Notes under the pieces: generated by a model
What the model saw: the letters and a program-made list of their open reading frames with translations, nothing else
The model's database searches: none
What the model was told of the DNA's origin: nothing
Translations under genes and position numbers: made by a program
Source of the DNA: an uncultured Bacteroides sp.
GTDB lineage: Bacteria > Bacteroidota > Bacteroidia > Bacteroidales > Bacteroidaceae
Reading direction: 5' to 3'
DNA length: 32,588 nt
NCBI GenBank assembly: GCA_947038155.1
Contig: CAMQVH010000029.1
Coordinates: forward strand, 1 to 32,588
Shown here: one piece after another, positions 1 to 8,453 of the stretch
Numbering within the stretch: position 1 is the stretch's first letter
How the letters are laid out: every line of letters begins with the position of its first letter

Positions 1-1
1 A

Positions 2-55
2 ACTACAGACGGACGCGACAAGAAGAGCCGGGGTAAGTTGAAATATCAGCTATAA
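2..55 (+). CDS. Possible 3' end of a plus-strand gene cut by the window edge
   Basis: Frame 2 reads 17 codons into a TAA at 53-55. The peptide is basic and ends GKLKYQL, which looks like a natural protein end. Too little is present to assign a family, and chance cannot be excluded. If real, the gene converges on the fimbrial operon that ends at 134. The 78 bases between the two stops hold no strong hairpin that I can see. Confidence 0.3.
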   Translation, partial: TTDGRDKKSRGKLKYQL

Positions 56-133
56 GATTATGACTGAAGAGAATTTAAACAGGCTTTAAGATAAGCAGAA
101 AGATATTTCCGGGCGTACAGTATATTTTCTCGT

Positions 134-3100
134 TTAGTCAGAAGACTTACGCCTTCCGGTAACAGTTCTGATATAAGCCGCATCGCTGTTATTAAAGCCT
201 GTAAGCGTATCATTACCAGGCGTATTATACGATGCATTATTTTCATATCCCTCAAATCCCATTGTAAAATAATTAATATCCAATGCTGACGATTTTCGAA
301 CATTAAATATCTGCGATCCTCCTGTAGGAGCAGTGTTTTGTATATACGGTGATTTGGGATCACCTAAATTCTCATTGCGATTATCAAGCCACCTCTCACA
401 CCAATAAATGGCACCCGGACGTTTATATAAATCATAAAACAACGGAGTATACTTCCGTGCACCACTCATAACTTCACTACGGCTGGCATAACGCAATCCA
501 CCGTCCGGATCTTTAGGGGCTGGCGCCCACGCTCCATTATTGGCTTTTCTTCGTCCATACCCAGTTTTGCCCACAGGCAAAAACAACTGTTTATGGTTTT
601 CACGGTTGTAAACAACAACTCCACGCATCCCTTTATAGGATTCCACACCATCTTTCTCGCGATTATAGCCGGTGGCATCTTCAAACGTACTCTGCACTAC
701 CGTTGCACCATCCGCATAAACCACCCCATAAGCTTTCTTTATTTTGTAATCCAAATCATCGCCTGTAATACCTGATACAGCATCGGGATAGGTTGAGATC
801 AATGTATTGTAATCTTCAATGGCTGCAATATGCCGTTGGCTATCGGCTTTCTTGCTATCTATCTTCCAAAACTCTTGCGCTTTTGTTACAGCTACCTCAC
901 TCCATCCTTTGGAGGTTTTGCTGCCATCCGGCATCATTACCTGATAACTACTGAGAGCTGTCCCTATTGCACCATCATTCTCCTCAAGAATGGCAATATA
1001 CGACCCACGTCTGAACAGCGAACCGCCTTCGATAGGCGATTGGGTCAATACCGGCTCGTCTCCATTCTCAAAATGGTGCACATTAAACGATGACCACTTT
1101 ATTCCATCATCATTTATATCTACATCACCGTATCCGTTACGACAAAAAATATCATGCTCGCATGTGTAATTATGATAGCGTACCTTCACAATCGCAAAGC
1201 CTTCGCTACCGTTAAAGTTTATCTGAAAATCAATCGGATGCTCCGATTCACCTTCAATGCGCGTCATATAATGCTGTGGCTTATTATTAGCACCGCTACC
1301 ATCTGGCGTCGTACTCAACGTTATTATATTATCACCGCCCTTAACAACCTCTGCGCTCCATTTGCCCACCGATTTAAAAGATTCGTAATCTACCGTCTGT
1401 TCATTACTTTGCTCCGGAAGACGCATCAAAGTGACATGAAACGGTTCGGTACTGCCTGCCTTTCTCCATACCCCTTTCGGATTTTCAATGCGCCGGACCT
1501 GAACAACATCGAGATACACATGTTTCCATTTATACCCGTCACTCCCTTTCATATGAGCGGAAAAGCGCACTTTCATTTTTCGCGGATGCGCGAAATAAGG
1601 ATTATTTCCAGTGAAACCGGTCTTTGTCACCAGTTCTTTTGCACGGGTGTATAGAGGAAATACAAGCACATATTCTGAGCCGACATGATTCACCGTATAG
1701 ACACCATCCTTCGAGATAGAAGGATCACCTTTTGGATTGTTAAGGTCATAAATTCTCCACCCTTTATTATTTTCATTCCAATAGTCCCGGTTATAGACTG
1801 TACTATCTGGAACCAAATGAGAAGCCGCGTTTCCGTATCCCGGAGGTGTAATCTTGATTACATTTGTCTGCCGCAACGACAAAAACGAATTCCATGGACC
1901 ATCATTGGTAGTCTTACCCGGAGCAACAACCCCCAGAGGTATAATCGGAAAATCTTCCGATCCGTCTCCCCAAGGTTGCCAATATATCTTGTCTTTCTCC
2001 GTTTCTTCCGCTGCTATACCCACTTTCGCACCTTCCGGAAAGTCGGACAATTCCGCTTTCTCATTACCTACAATCGTAGCATATATATGCGGATCATCCG
2101 GGTCTATTTCGCCTACAATACGCAGATGTGCCATCATCTTCTTATTATAGAGGTAAGATATGTATTGCGGAGACACGATATACAATCCCGGTTCGGTCAC
2201 ATAATCGATGTGCCAATCATAATCGTTGGCATACCCTTTCAACTTCAGTGTAAGTTTATAATGGGTGTTGCGCTTGGCGTTATAATCCTTGTCCGTGTCC
2301 TGACCGAGCATAAAACGATAGGTAATCGGTCCCGACGACAGAGACGCACCATCGCGCGCCACACACTGATAGTATCCTTTCACCTCGATATATGTGCCAA
2401 ACGGTTTATTATCTTTCCAACCCGACTTATCGTCATTTTCTTTCCAGTCAGGATAATCGATTTTCACACCGTCTTGCGACTGTTTCTTCGATTTTCCCTC
2501 TCCCTGCATATTTTCATAGAAAAACAACGAATGCTCTGAACTGTGGTCATGCACTTTATTGAGAACACTATCCGTGTTGCCATCCATATATTTATGCGCA
2601 TTATTACATACATGGATGAAATTGTCCGGTGTTATAATGTGCCCGTCACTTTCAACGGGAGGCTGAATGGTCACCGTTTTTCCAAGCATCAACACTTTCT
2701 CACGATCTTCTTTCTTCTTTCCGTCCAATCCTTTACCCGGTTCGTTGTCCATACCGAGGAAGCAACGACGCGGTATGTCTTTCAGTGTAATGGTTTCGAT
2801 AAACACATTCACATCATCGTAAAGTTCGGAACCGTCAAAAGCCACCGTAACTTTGGACGCAAGCCGGAGCAACCAGCAATGTATTGTCTTGGTTTTTGCC
2901 GAAACAAGTATCTCCTGTTTTTTACTATAGTAAGCATTGCGGTCGGGCTCAAGTGAGAAAACCCCGAACATCTGATTGTTTAGGGCGGCATCCCCGTCTT
3001 TCCATTCCAACTCTATTGACTTCAACTGTTCGGGCGTGGAATAGTCCCTGCGTTCAAGTTTGCCCATATTCGCCACACCGTAAATAAGATATTTGCCCGA

Positions 3101-3520
3101 ATGAAGTTTCAAGTCAAATTCCAGTTTGCCGGAAGAGTTATCCTGATTCTTTTCTTCATCGATGCGGTTATCAGCCTTTTCATAGGTCACTTTGCTCACA
3201 TCAGTGTGCGTTGTGCCGCACCCGTACACCGGATAGAGCCCCTGCAATTCCCACTCTGTATTGCCGTCATTATTATCCTTTGGCCTATAGACCACCATGC
3301 AGAAAGAATTTATATCCTGTATGCTCTCTCCTTTGTCACCTCCAACGGCACGGGTTTGAAGCTGTACCGAGGTCTCCCGGTCAAAAGCAATAGTCACATG
3401 CATATTGGCTGTGCCTTCCACATATTCCTCCCAAGCAGTATCCCACTCATCTTCGCATGCCGCAAACAACAGCGCAACAAGCGGCAACAGCATGAATCCG
3501 GTTATATTATTGAGTCTCAT
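134..3520 (-). CDS. Large lipoprotein of the fimbrial locus, probable tip/adhesin-like subunit
   Basis: This 1128-residue protein is the last gene of the fimbrial operon. It starts with a lipoprotein signal (LVALLFAAC, lipid Cys at residue 22) and has a TR-AV site at residues 56-59. That resembles the Arg-type maturation site of type V pilins. The body is rich in beta-strand-like, Gly/Asn/Asp-rich sequence with no catalytic motif that I can recognise. Large DUF4906-type proteins sit at the end of many Bacteroides fimbrial operons, and this is the likely family, but I cannot confirm the domain by eye. The start is two bases after the stop of the preceding gene (3523), so the two are probably translationally coupled. 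By analogy with Mfa3-Mfa5 of Porphyromonas it should sit at or near the fibre tip. Confidence is high that it is a gene and moderate for the role. Confidence 0.8.
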   Translation of the reverse strand: MRLNNITGFMLLPLVALLFAACEDEWDTAWEEYVEGTANMHVTIAFDRETSVQLQTRAVGGDKGESIQDINSFCMVVYRPKDNNDGNTEWELQGLYPVYGCGTTHTDVSKVTYEKADNRIDEEKNQDNSSGKLEFDLKLHSGKYLIYGVANMGKLERRDYSTPEQLKSIELEWKDGDAALNNQMFGVFSLEPDRNAYYSKKQEILVSAKTKTIHCWLLRLASKVTVAFDGSELYDDVNVFIETITLKDIPRRCFLGMDNEPGKGLDGKKKEDREKVLMLGKTVTIQPPVESDGHIITPDNFIHVCNNAHKYMDGNTDSVLNKVHDHSSEHSLFFYENMQGEGKSKKQSQDGVKIDYPDWKENDDKSGWKDNKPFGTYIEVKGYYQCVARDGASLSSGPITYRFMLGQDTDKDYNAKRNTHYKLTLKLKGYANDYDWHIDYVTEPGLYIVSPQYISYLYNKKMMAHLRIVGEIDPDDPHIYATIVGNEKAELSDFPEGAKVGIAAEETEKDKIYWQPWGDGSEDFPIIPLGVVAPGKTTNDGPWNSFLSLRQTNVIKITPPGYGNAASHLVPDSTVYNRDYWNENNKGWRIYDLNNPKGDPSISKDGVYTVNHVGSEYVLVFPLYTRAKELVTKTGFTGNNPYFAHPRKMKVRFSAHMKGSDGYKWKHVYLDVVQVRRIENPKGVWRKAGSTEPFHVTLMRLPEQSNEQTVDYESFKSVGKWSAEVVKGGDNIITLSTTPDGSGANNKPQHYMTRIEGESEHPIDFQINFNGSEGFAIVKVRYHNYTCEHDIFCRNGYGDVDINDDGIKWSSFNVHHFENGDEPVLTQSPIEGGSLFRRGSYIAILEENDGAIGTALSSYQVMMPDGSKTSKGWSEVAVTKAQEFWKIDSKKADSQRHIAAIEDYNTLISTYPDAVSGITGDDLDYKIKKAYGVVYADGATVVQSTFEDATGYNREKDGVESYKGMRGVVVYNRENHKQLFLPVGKTGYGRRKANNGAWAPAPKDPDGGLRYASRSEVMSGARKYTPLFYDLYKRPGAIYWCERWLDNRNENLGDPKSPYIQNTAPTGGSQIFNVRKSSALDINYFTMGFEGYENNASYNTPGNDTLTGFNNSDAAYIRTVTGRRKSSD

Positions 3521-3522
3521 AT

Positions 3523-5172
3523 CTATATCGTTACAAAAGGATTGTCAATCGGTTTTTTATCTTTGTCATAATACTGTTTTCCCGTTTCATCATAATAATA
3601 AAGAAGAACGCCCTCTTTATCTCTGATTAAAAGCCAGCCGGTATCAGGATCAGTATTGGAATACGGATTAGGTATCGGGACATTATTCCGGTTGTAATAC
3701 TGATTATTCTCTCCATCAAAATAGTACAGTATATTTCCATCTTTGTCTTTGACTATAATAAATCCCCGCTTGTCGGTATTGTCATACGGATTGCGTATCT
3801 CGTTGTAGTTTTCATCGTAATACTTTCCCGTTTCCGCATCGTAATAATAAAGAAACTTCCCGGTATCCTCGTCACGTATGATAGACCAGCCTTTCACCGG
3901 ATCTTTGCCCCAAAACGGATTGAGTATCGGCTGACGGTTCTCATTATAATATTGTCCAGTCTCACTGTCATACCAATAAGTGACATTCACGTCCTCATCG
4001 TACACCGGCACCCAATTCGGATTGCGCAACAGACCGAAATCGGGTGTAAGCAGAACCTCGTCATACGGCACCATCTGTACCGTGACACATAACGGACTGG
4101 CGGCAAGCGAGAACCTATACCAATAATTGCGCAGAATATCGAACGGGTCATTCTGTTTCTTGCCTGCCGGAGGATTTATGTAATACTTGAAATCGATTTT
4201 GTACTGATTGTCATCTCCCCGAAACTTCACCACCAACTGCGTTCGCTTTGTGGAGTCGGAAAGGTTGTCATATTCGGGCACATACGCCAAATATCGCGTA
4301 TCGCTCATTTTGGTGAGTGGCAGCCCTTCGCTTACTACGGCACCGGCAACTACATGGGGGGTATTGACATAATCTTTGTCGTAATTGCCATGTACATAAT
4401 CATTCTGTGAAACGGCTCCTGTCGGTGCACAATAACCTTGGGTGTGATAACGGGAAAGTTTGACCCATTCAATGACCTGACCGGAAGCACGGGTCAACTC
4501 CAGTTCTACCTTGGCAACTGCACGAAGCAGATGTATAGTACCGATACGCGCCAAGTTGAGCGCATCGAAATCAAGTGTCATCGCGTTGGTAACGCCGTAG
4601 AGAGGAATCGGATGCAAAGGAGAAGGGAAATTTCCGGATACATACTTATAGACACCCTTCTCGCAAACGTCAGCAATGGTCGTCTTTCCTTTGACTAACT
4701 CGAGGTTTTCATAATTGTCATTTCCCCAGTTGGCAAGTGTCACGATTTTAACGGATTTACCCACAATATCATCCACCAAATCCTTATCTATACCTCCAAG
4801 CACGTAATAGCGTTTGGAGGAAGCAAGTGTGGCAGTGGGTACCACCGACTCCACCCTCACCCGACCTATATACTTATCGTCGGCAGTAAAGAACAGGAAA
4901 CGAAAATTGTTGCCCGGGATATCGATATAATTCTCATATCCCTCTCCCGGATCATAGTCTCCCACGGGAGTTCTTGCTGCACGTGTAGCCGGCGAAGCAT
5001 CCGAACCGTCCACCACAATATCAAGACCTACCTGACAAGTACCGACAGGCGCACTGACAACGGTCGTATTGTCATCGCTACCGCAACCGATGAACAGCAA
5101 CGGAAACAATGCCACAAGCACCATTCTCAGGCAACGTGCCGGCAATAACAATATGTCGGTTTGCAAACTCAC
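3523..5172 (-). CDS. Fimbrial accessory lipoprotein with C-terminal aromatic repeats
   Basis: This 549-residue protein has a lipoprotein signal (LFPLLFIGC, Cys30) and a TR-AA site at residues 63-66. The N-terminal ~380 residues resemble Mfa/FimA-like accessory subunits: a TCQVGLDIVV first strand, the phrase LLRAVAKVELEL, and LRNYWYRFSL, which matches the N-x-W/Y-Y-R pattern in fimbrillin C-terminal domains. Residues 384-549 are four tandem ~42-residue repeats, described separately. The start at 5172 is 27 bases after the anchor gene stop. An internal Met at residue 17 would also leave a shorter lipoprotein signal. The order after mfa1 and mfa2 suggests a shaft-end or tip component. The repeats are what make it unusual; the fimbrial assignment is inferred from both sequence and position. 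Confidence 0.8.
   Translation of the reverse strand: MSLQTDILLLPARCLRMVLVALFPLLFIGCGSDDNTTVVSAPVGTCQVGLDIVVDGSDASPATRAARTPVGDYDPGEGYENYIDIPGNNFRFLFFTADDKYIGRVRVESVVPTATLASSKRYYVLGGIDKDLVDDIVGKSVKIVTLANWGNDNYENLELVKGKTTIADVCEKGVYKYVSGNFPSPLHPIPLYGVTNAMTLDFDALNLARIGTIHLLRAVAKVELELTRASGQVIEWVKLSRYHTQGYCAPTGAVSQNDYVHGNYDKDYVNTPHVVAGAVVSEGLPLTKMSDTRYLAYVPEYDNLSDSTKRTQLVVKFRGDDNQYKIDFKYYINPPAGKKQNDPFDILRNYWYRFSLAASPLCVTVQMVPYDEVLLTPDFGLLRNPNWVPVYDEDVNVTYWYDSETGQYYNENRQPILNPFWGKDPVKGWSIIRDEDTGKFLYYYDAETGKYYDENYNEIRNPYDNTDKRGFIIVKDKDGNILYYFDGENNQYYNRNNVPIPNPYSNTDPDTGWLLIRDKEGVLLYYYDETGKQYYDKDKKPIDNPFVTI
3526..4023 (-). repeat. Four in-frame ~42-residue repeats (protein level)
   Basis: The repeats cover residues 384-417, 418-460, 461-501 and 502-543 of the accessory lipoprotein, with a six-residue NPFVTI tail. 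Each full unit opens with NP, then GW/GF followed by IIRD-like and acidic residues. It continues with a LYYYD or LYYFD strand, an ETG-like turn, QYY/KYY, and an N/K-rich stretch ending in PI or EI. The first unit is degenerate. The units differ enough at residue level that this is an old, selected repeat and not a recent slippage product. Confidence 0.85.
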
Positions 5173-5199
5173 TTTATTTATCTGTTTTTGATAACTATA

Positions 5200-6267
5200 T
5201 TAAATTTCTGTTTTCTGATATACCATCTGCCACGAAAGAATCTTGATAACCGTTTTCACCCACTGTTTGTTCTTGTCGAGAAACAAGACCAGCGAGTAGT
5301 CGTCCTGACGATCGAGAAACTCCTGATCCTCCATATCCGTGTGATGTCCTTTGAGCATCGTGAAATAATCGATAAGCGGAATGGATGCCACCACTTCGTT
5401 CAAATCGTTGCGGACTATCAGCCTCGGTTGGCGGTCGGTAAGCAGGCGCGCCACCGTAAATTCGGCAAGTGCCGCACTATGCGTACTCTCCGCACGTGTC
5501 TGTTCTTGGATATCGGAATCGGAGTCGGGTGTAGTAGTAGCCGACCCTTGGCTTACCGCCCAAGGATGATAACAGATATTCTCGGTGCCAATCAGTCGGT
5601 TATCCCAACCCAAATGGGCATTGTCGTCGACAATCGTGAACGAGAACTCCGATATATCCACCAAGTCACCGCTTAGATGTTGCAAAAGGACATGGATATC
5701 GTTCGTATCTTTTATCAAAGGCACAGTGAAAATGTGTGTTCCTTCCGTTGTGGGAAATTCCTGCGCCTCAAGCCGTCCGTAATAAAGGCGCTTGATGTCC
5801 TGTTTTACGTGGCGTGCCGTGCCGCAGGACGTCTCGGTAGAGGTCTCCCCCACCATCAGGTGACACTGCAAATCTTCCTTGGCAACAGCATCGTTCACTT
5901 TGAAAGTGGACGCATGTCCGTCGCCACACCAAGCCACAAGCGTGTAAGTGCCCGGTGCCACATCAACATCCATCATATATCCGGAACGACCGAGCACCTC
6001 CCCCGATTCACGTTTCTGCCATACTACCTTGCCGGTATTGTCGTCAACCAAATAGAGAGTAACGTCGTTGACCTCATAAGGAAACGCATCACCCTGCTTC
6101 ATGTGATAGGTATACTCGAAACGTACCTTATAATAAGGGTCGCAATCACCCTCGTAGTCGTAGAGCAATTTATTGCACGATGTCAGCGTGACTGCCGATG
6201 TCAGCAACACTACCAGAAGCGCCTTTGTCGCGGTAACTATGTCGGTTAATCGATTCACTGTTTTCAC
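5200..6267 (-). CDS. FimB/Mfa2-family fimbrial anchor lipoprotein
   Basis: This 355-residue protein has a lipoprotein signal (TSAVTLTSC, Cys31), followed by an aspartate-rich start and YKVRFEYTYHM. It also has VNDVTLYLVDD and APGTYTLVAWCG. These are hallmarks of the FimB/Mfa2 anchor family (PF08842), which holds the fibre on the outer membrane and sets its length. It lacks a TR-A/T site near the N-terminus, as expected for an anchor that keeps its lipid. The only such site (QTRAES) is deep in the protein, near residue 245. The C-terminus (IKILSWQMVYQKTEI) resembles the end of the major subunit gene. It lies downstream of mfa1 across a 275-bp gap full of hairpins. Confidence 0.88.
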   Translation of the reverse strand: MKTVNRLTDIVTATKALLVVLLTSAVTLTSCNKLLYDYEGDCDPYYKVRFEYTYHMKQGDAFPYEVNDVTLYLVDDNTGKVVWQKRESGEVLGRSGYMMDVDVAPGTYTLVAWCGDGHASTFKVNDAVAKEDLQCHLMVGETSTETSCGTARHVKQDIKRLYYGRLEAQEFPTTEGTHIFTVPLIKDTNDIHVLLQHLSGDLVDISEFSFTIVDDNAHLGWDNRLIGTENICYHPWAVSQGSATTTPDSDSDIQEQTRAESTHSAALAEFTVARLLTDRQPRLIVRNDLNEVVASIPLIDYFTMLKGHHTDMEDQEFLDRQDDYSLVLFLDKNKQWVKTVIKILSWQMVYQKTEI

Positions 6268-6304
6268 GATTGATTATGATATTATTATGATTTTTCCCAA
6301 AAAG

Positions 6305-6324
6305 TGTCTGCCCCTGTGCAGACA
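6305..6324 (-). terminator. Hairpin with U-tract in the anchor gene leader
   Basis: Arms TGTCTGC and GCAGACA are perfect 7-bp complements around a 6-nt loop. On the minus strand they are followed by CTTTTT, only about 38 bases before the anchor ATG at 6267. This has the form of an intrinsic terminator or attenuator. No function is proven. Confidence 0.5.
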
Positions 6325-6368
6325 TATATAATGGCGGACATTGCCCGCTCCTTGTTTCCTTGTTTAAA

Positions 6369-6390
6369 AGAAAACCATGTCTGGTTTTCT
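6369..6390 (-). terminator. Hairpin followed by TTTTAAA (minus strand)
   Basis: Perfect 9-bp arms AGAAAACCA and TGGTTTTCT enclose a 4-nt loop. On the minus strand TTTTAAA follows. It lies between the major subunit and anchor genes. The stem is AT-rich, so it may be a weak terminator or an RNA-stabilising structure. Confidence 0.45.
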
Positions 6391-6488
6391 GTCTTTCAAT
6401 TCTTCACGGCACTTCATTTTCTTTAACCGGCAATGCCGAAAAACCGGTTCTCACCATCCGAACGAAACGGAAATAAACAATAATGAAG

Positions 6489-6533
6489 AAAGACAGGCAC
6501 CTCTGACGCAAGCGCCTAAAGACGCCTGTCTTT
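6489..6533 (-). terminator. Inverted repeat just after the major fimbrillin gene
   Basis: Arms AAAGACAGGC and GCCTGTCTTT (10 bp, perfect) surround a 25-nt loop. They begin 9 bases after the mfa1-like stop at 6543. The descending arm runs into TCTTTCTTC on the minus strand. It probably terminates part of the transcription or protects the 3' end of the abundant major-subunit mRNA, with readthrough into the anchor gene. Confidence 0.65.
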
Positions 6534-6542
6534 GTTATAAAA

Positions 6543-8378
6543 TTACAGTTCTACACTCTGATCAACAATTTTCCAAGAAAGGATATTGATAGTAGCATCC
6601 AAGTAGTATTTCTGTTCAGGAATTTCTGGGATAATTTCTTCATTAGGATCGAATACACCTGTACCGATGTTTTCAATCTTATTCAGTGTAATCCGATACC
6701 AGTGGTTACGAACTACACCGTAACTACCTTCGATAATAACTTTCGTGTTTTCACCTTCAGTACCAAAGCCTGCCAAGTGTTCGATAGGAATGTTGTAGTA
6801 CATCATACCTTTGGTGAATGCTTCGTCAGACAACAGCAGAGTTTCATCCAATGAATATCCGTCAAGAGCATCTTGAAGTGCCTTAATAACAGCTGCTGCA
6901 TCAGTATATGCAGTGGAAACTCCCTCTTCTATATGGTAATATGTACCTGAGATTGTTGCTTTTTCGTTTGCAACCACTTTAATCATACCTTTATTGTCAC
7001 CTTCTGTTACTCTTTTAAGATCCAACCAAGAAGGAAGTTCGGTAGCCTGTATGTACTTACCTTCATTTTCCGAATCCGCAACGTAGATATTGATTGGCTT
7101 GGATTTGTTAATAGCATTGATCACATACTTCTTATAATCATCTTTTTTGAACAGCAAACCGTTGTGGCGGATAAGATCAAGTTCATTTCCATCTTTGTCG
7201 CAAAGCATTGCTCCAAGAAGAACTGAAGTTGCTTTTGCAGGATCTATTTTACCGTTTTTTGTAATGTTAGCAACTATATTGGTGTTTTCATTACAGTAAG
7301 CATAACCATTATTATCTTTATTGCCGTCTACTGTATTCTTGAGATTTCCAAAAGTCGTATAATTCAAAGTCTTATTCTCCCCTTCAGTAACGATGGTTTT
7401 GTCATAAACAGTTGATTGTGCCCAGAAGCAACGGTAATCACCACTGTTATCCCAACTTGCAAACGGAGCAGTTTCCTTCCAACTATCTTTCAGTTGTTTT
7501 GACAGGTATGAATCTTTTGTTGTAGCGCTCAATCCCCAATTGGAAAATTTCACATAGACTTCAGTTACACCCTCGTTTGGGTCAACCTGTCCATTTTCAT
7601 TACCTGCAATAGTTACATTATTAAGTTTATAAAGTTTTTTGCCATCCTTGTCTGTTCCAACAGATGTCAAATTCTCACTAGTCTCAACTTGTACTTTTGC
7701 AGCAAGACGCTCTACGTAAACCTGTACAGCTCCACTTTCTGCTGCTTCAATTGGTTCAGGTTTGAATTGTGTAGACAGTATTTTGGTAGCATAATAAAAA
7801 TTATTATTATGTTTTGTTTCATCGGTACCAAAATAGCTTGAGGTACTCATTACAAAACAATCAACAGTAGATGGGTCTTTACCTTCAACAGTTTCTGTAT
7901 ATGTATTGTACCATTGTTTCAAAGATTGAGAAGTAGCTTCTATAGTAGGTTGTGCAGTAAATCCTTCCGCATTAATTACTGTCAACAGGTATTCCGGATA
8001 ATTCTTCTCTGTTACACCACGGAGTACTATCACCGTATTTCCCTTAAATTCTACATTGTTTCCAGTGGACCCATGGTCTCCGTTATCATTACCACCGTTC
8101 CATACACTTGCTTTTCCAACAAATACTCCTTGAGCATCAAAGAAGAAGAACTGTGCATCCTTCACTGTGTGTTCTGATGCAATACCGTTTTCATAACCAC
8201 CATCTGTAGCACGTGTCATTGCGCTTGCATCCTGCAGACGGACGTTCAAATAAGCTTCACCGTTGGCAACACCTGGTAATGTTGTATTGTCTACCTCGGG
8301 AGCAATCTCATCATTTGAGCAAGCTGCCATCAGGGCGATTGCTGCAAACCCTAAGAAATAGTTACTAATTTTCTTCAT
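6543..8378 (-). CDS. Mfa1-family major fimbrial subunit
   Basis: This 611-residue protein has a lipoprotein signal (IALMAAC, Cys20), then EAYLNVRLQD, the usual first strand of Mfa1/FimA-type fimbrillins. A TR-ATD site follows at residues 55-59. In Porphyromonas an arginine protease cuts there to release the A-strand groove for polymerisation. The middle reads as a long, divergent beta-rich domain. Near the C-terminus come VVRNHWYRITLNKIENIGTG and a final strand INILSWKIVDQSVEL, the likely donor strand. It sits between the DUF3868 and anchor genes, 75 bases after the former. The gene looks more AT-rich than the DUF3868 gene beside it, which may mean allelic exchange of the exposed subunit; this was judged by eye only. 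Confidence 0.9.
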   Translation of the reverse strand: MKKISNYFLGFAAIALMAACSNDEIAPEVDNTTLPGVANGEAYLNVRLQDASAMTRATDGGYENGIASEHTVKDAQFFFFDAQGVFVGKASVWNGGNDNGDHGSTGNNVEFKGNTVIVLRGVTEKNYPEYLLTVINAEGFTAQPTIEATSQSLKQWYNTYTETVEGKDPSTVDCFVMSTSSYFGTDETKHNNNFYYATKILSTQFKPEPIEAAESGAVQVYVERLAAKVQVETSENLTSVGTDKDGKKLYKLNNVTIAGNENGQVDPNEGVTEVYVKFSNWGLSATTKDSYLSKQLKDSWKETAPFASWDNSGDYRCFWAQSTVYDKTIVTEGENKTLNYTTFGNLKNTVDGNKDNNGYAYCNENTNIVANITKNGKIDPAKATSVLLGAMLCDKDGNELDLIRHNGLLFKKDDYKKYVINAINKSKPINIYVADSENEGKYIQATELPSWLDLKRVTEGDNKGMIKVVANEKATISGTYYHIEEGVSTAYTDAAAVIKALQDALDGYSLDETLLLSDEAFTKGMMYYNIPIEHLAGFGTEGENTKVIIEGSYGVVRNHWYRITLNKIENIGTGVFDPNEEIIPEIPEQKYYLDATINILSWKIVDQSVEL

Positions 8379-8453
8379 GTTTTTTTTAATGTTTAGATGA
8401 ATTACTATTGTTTTCTTTTCCCATTATTATTTTTTCCCTGTCTTTTTCCATTA

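Noticed and set aside
1685..2539. Plus-strand open frame of 284 codons inside the large fimbrial lipoprotein gene
   Set aside because: It is antisense to a gene with a clear signal and operon context, and its Ile/Arg/Phe-rich translation has no domain-like order.
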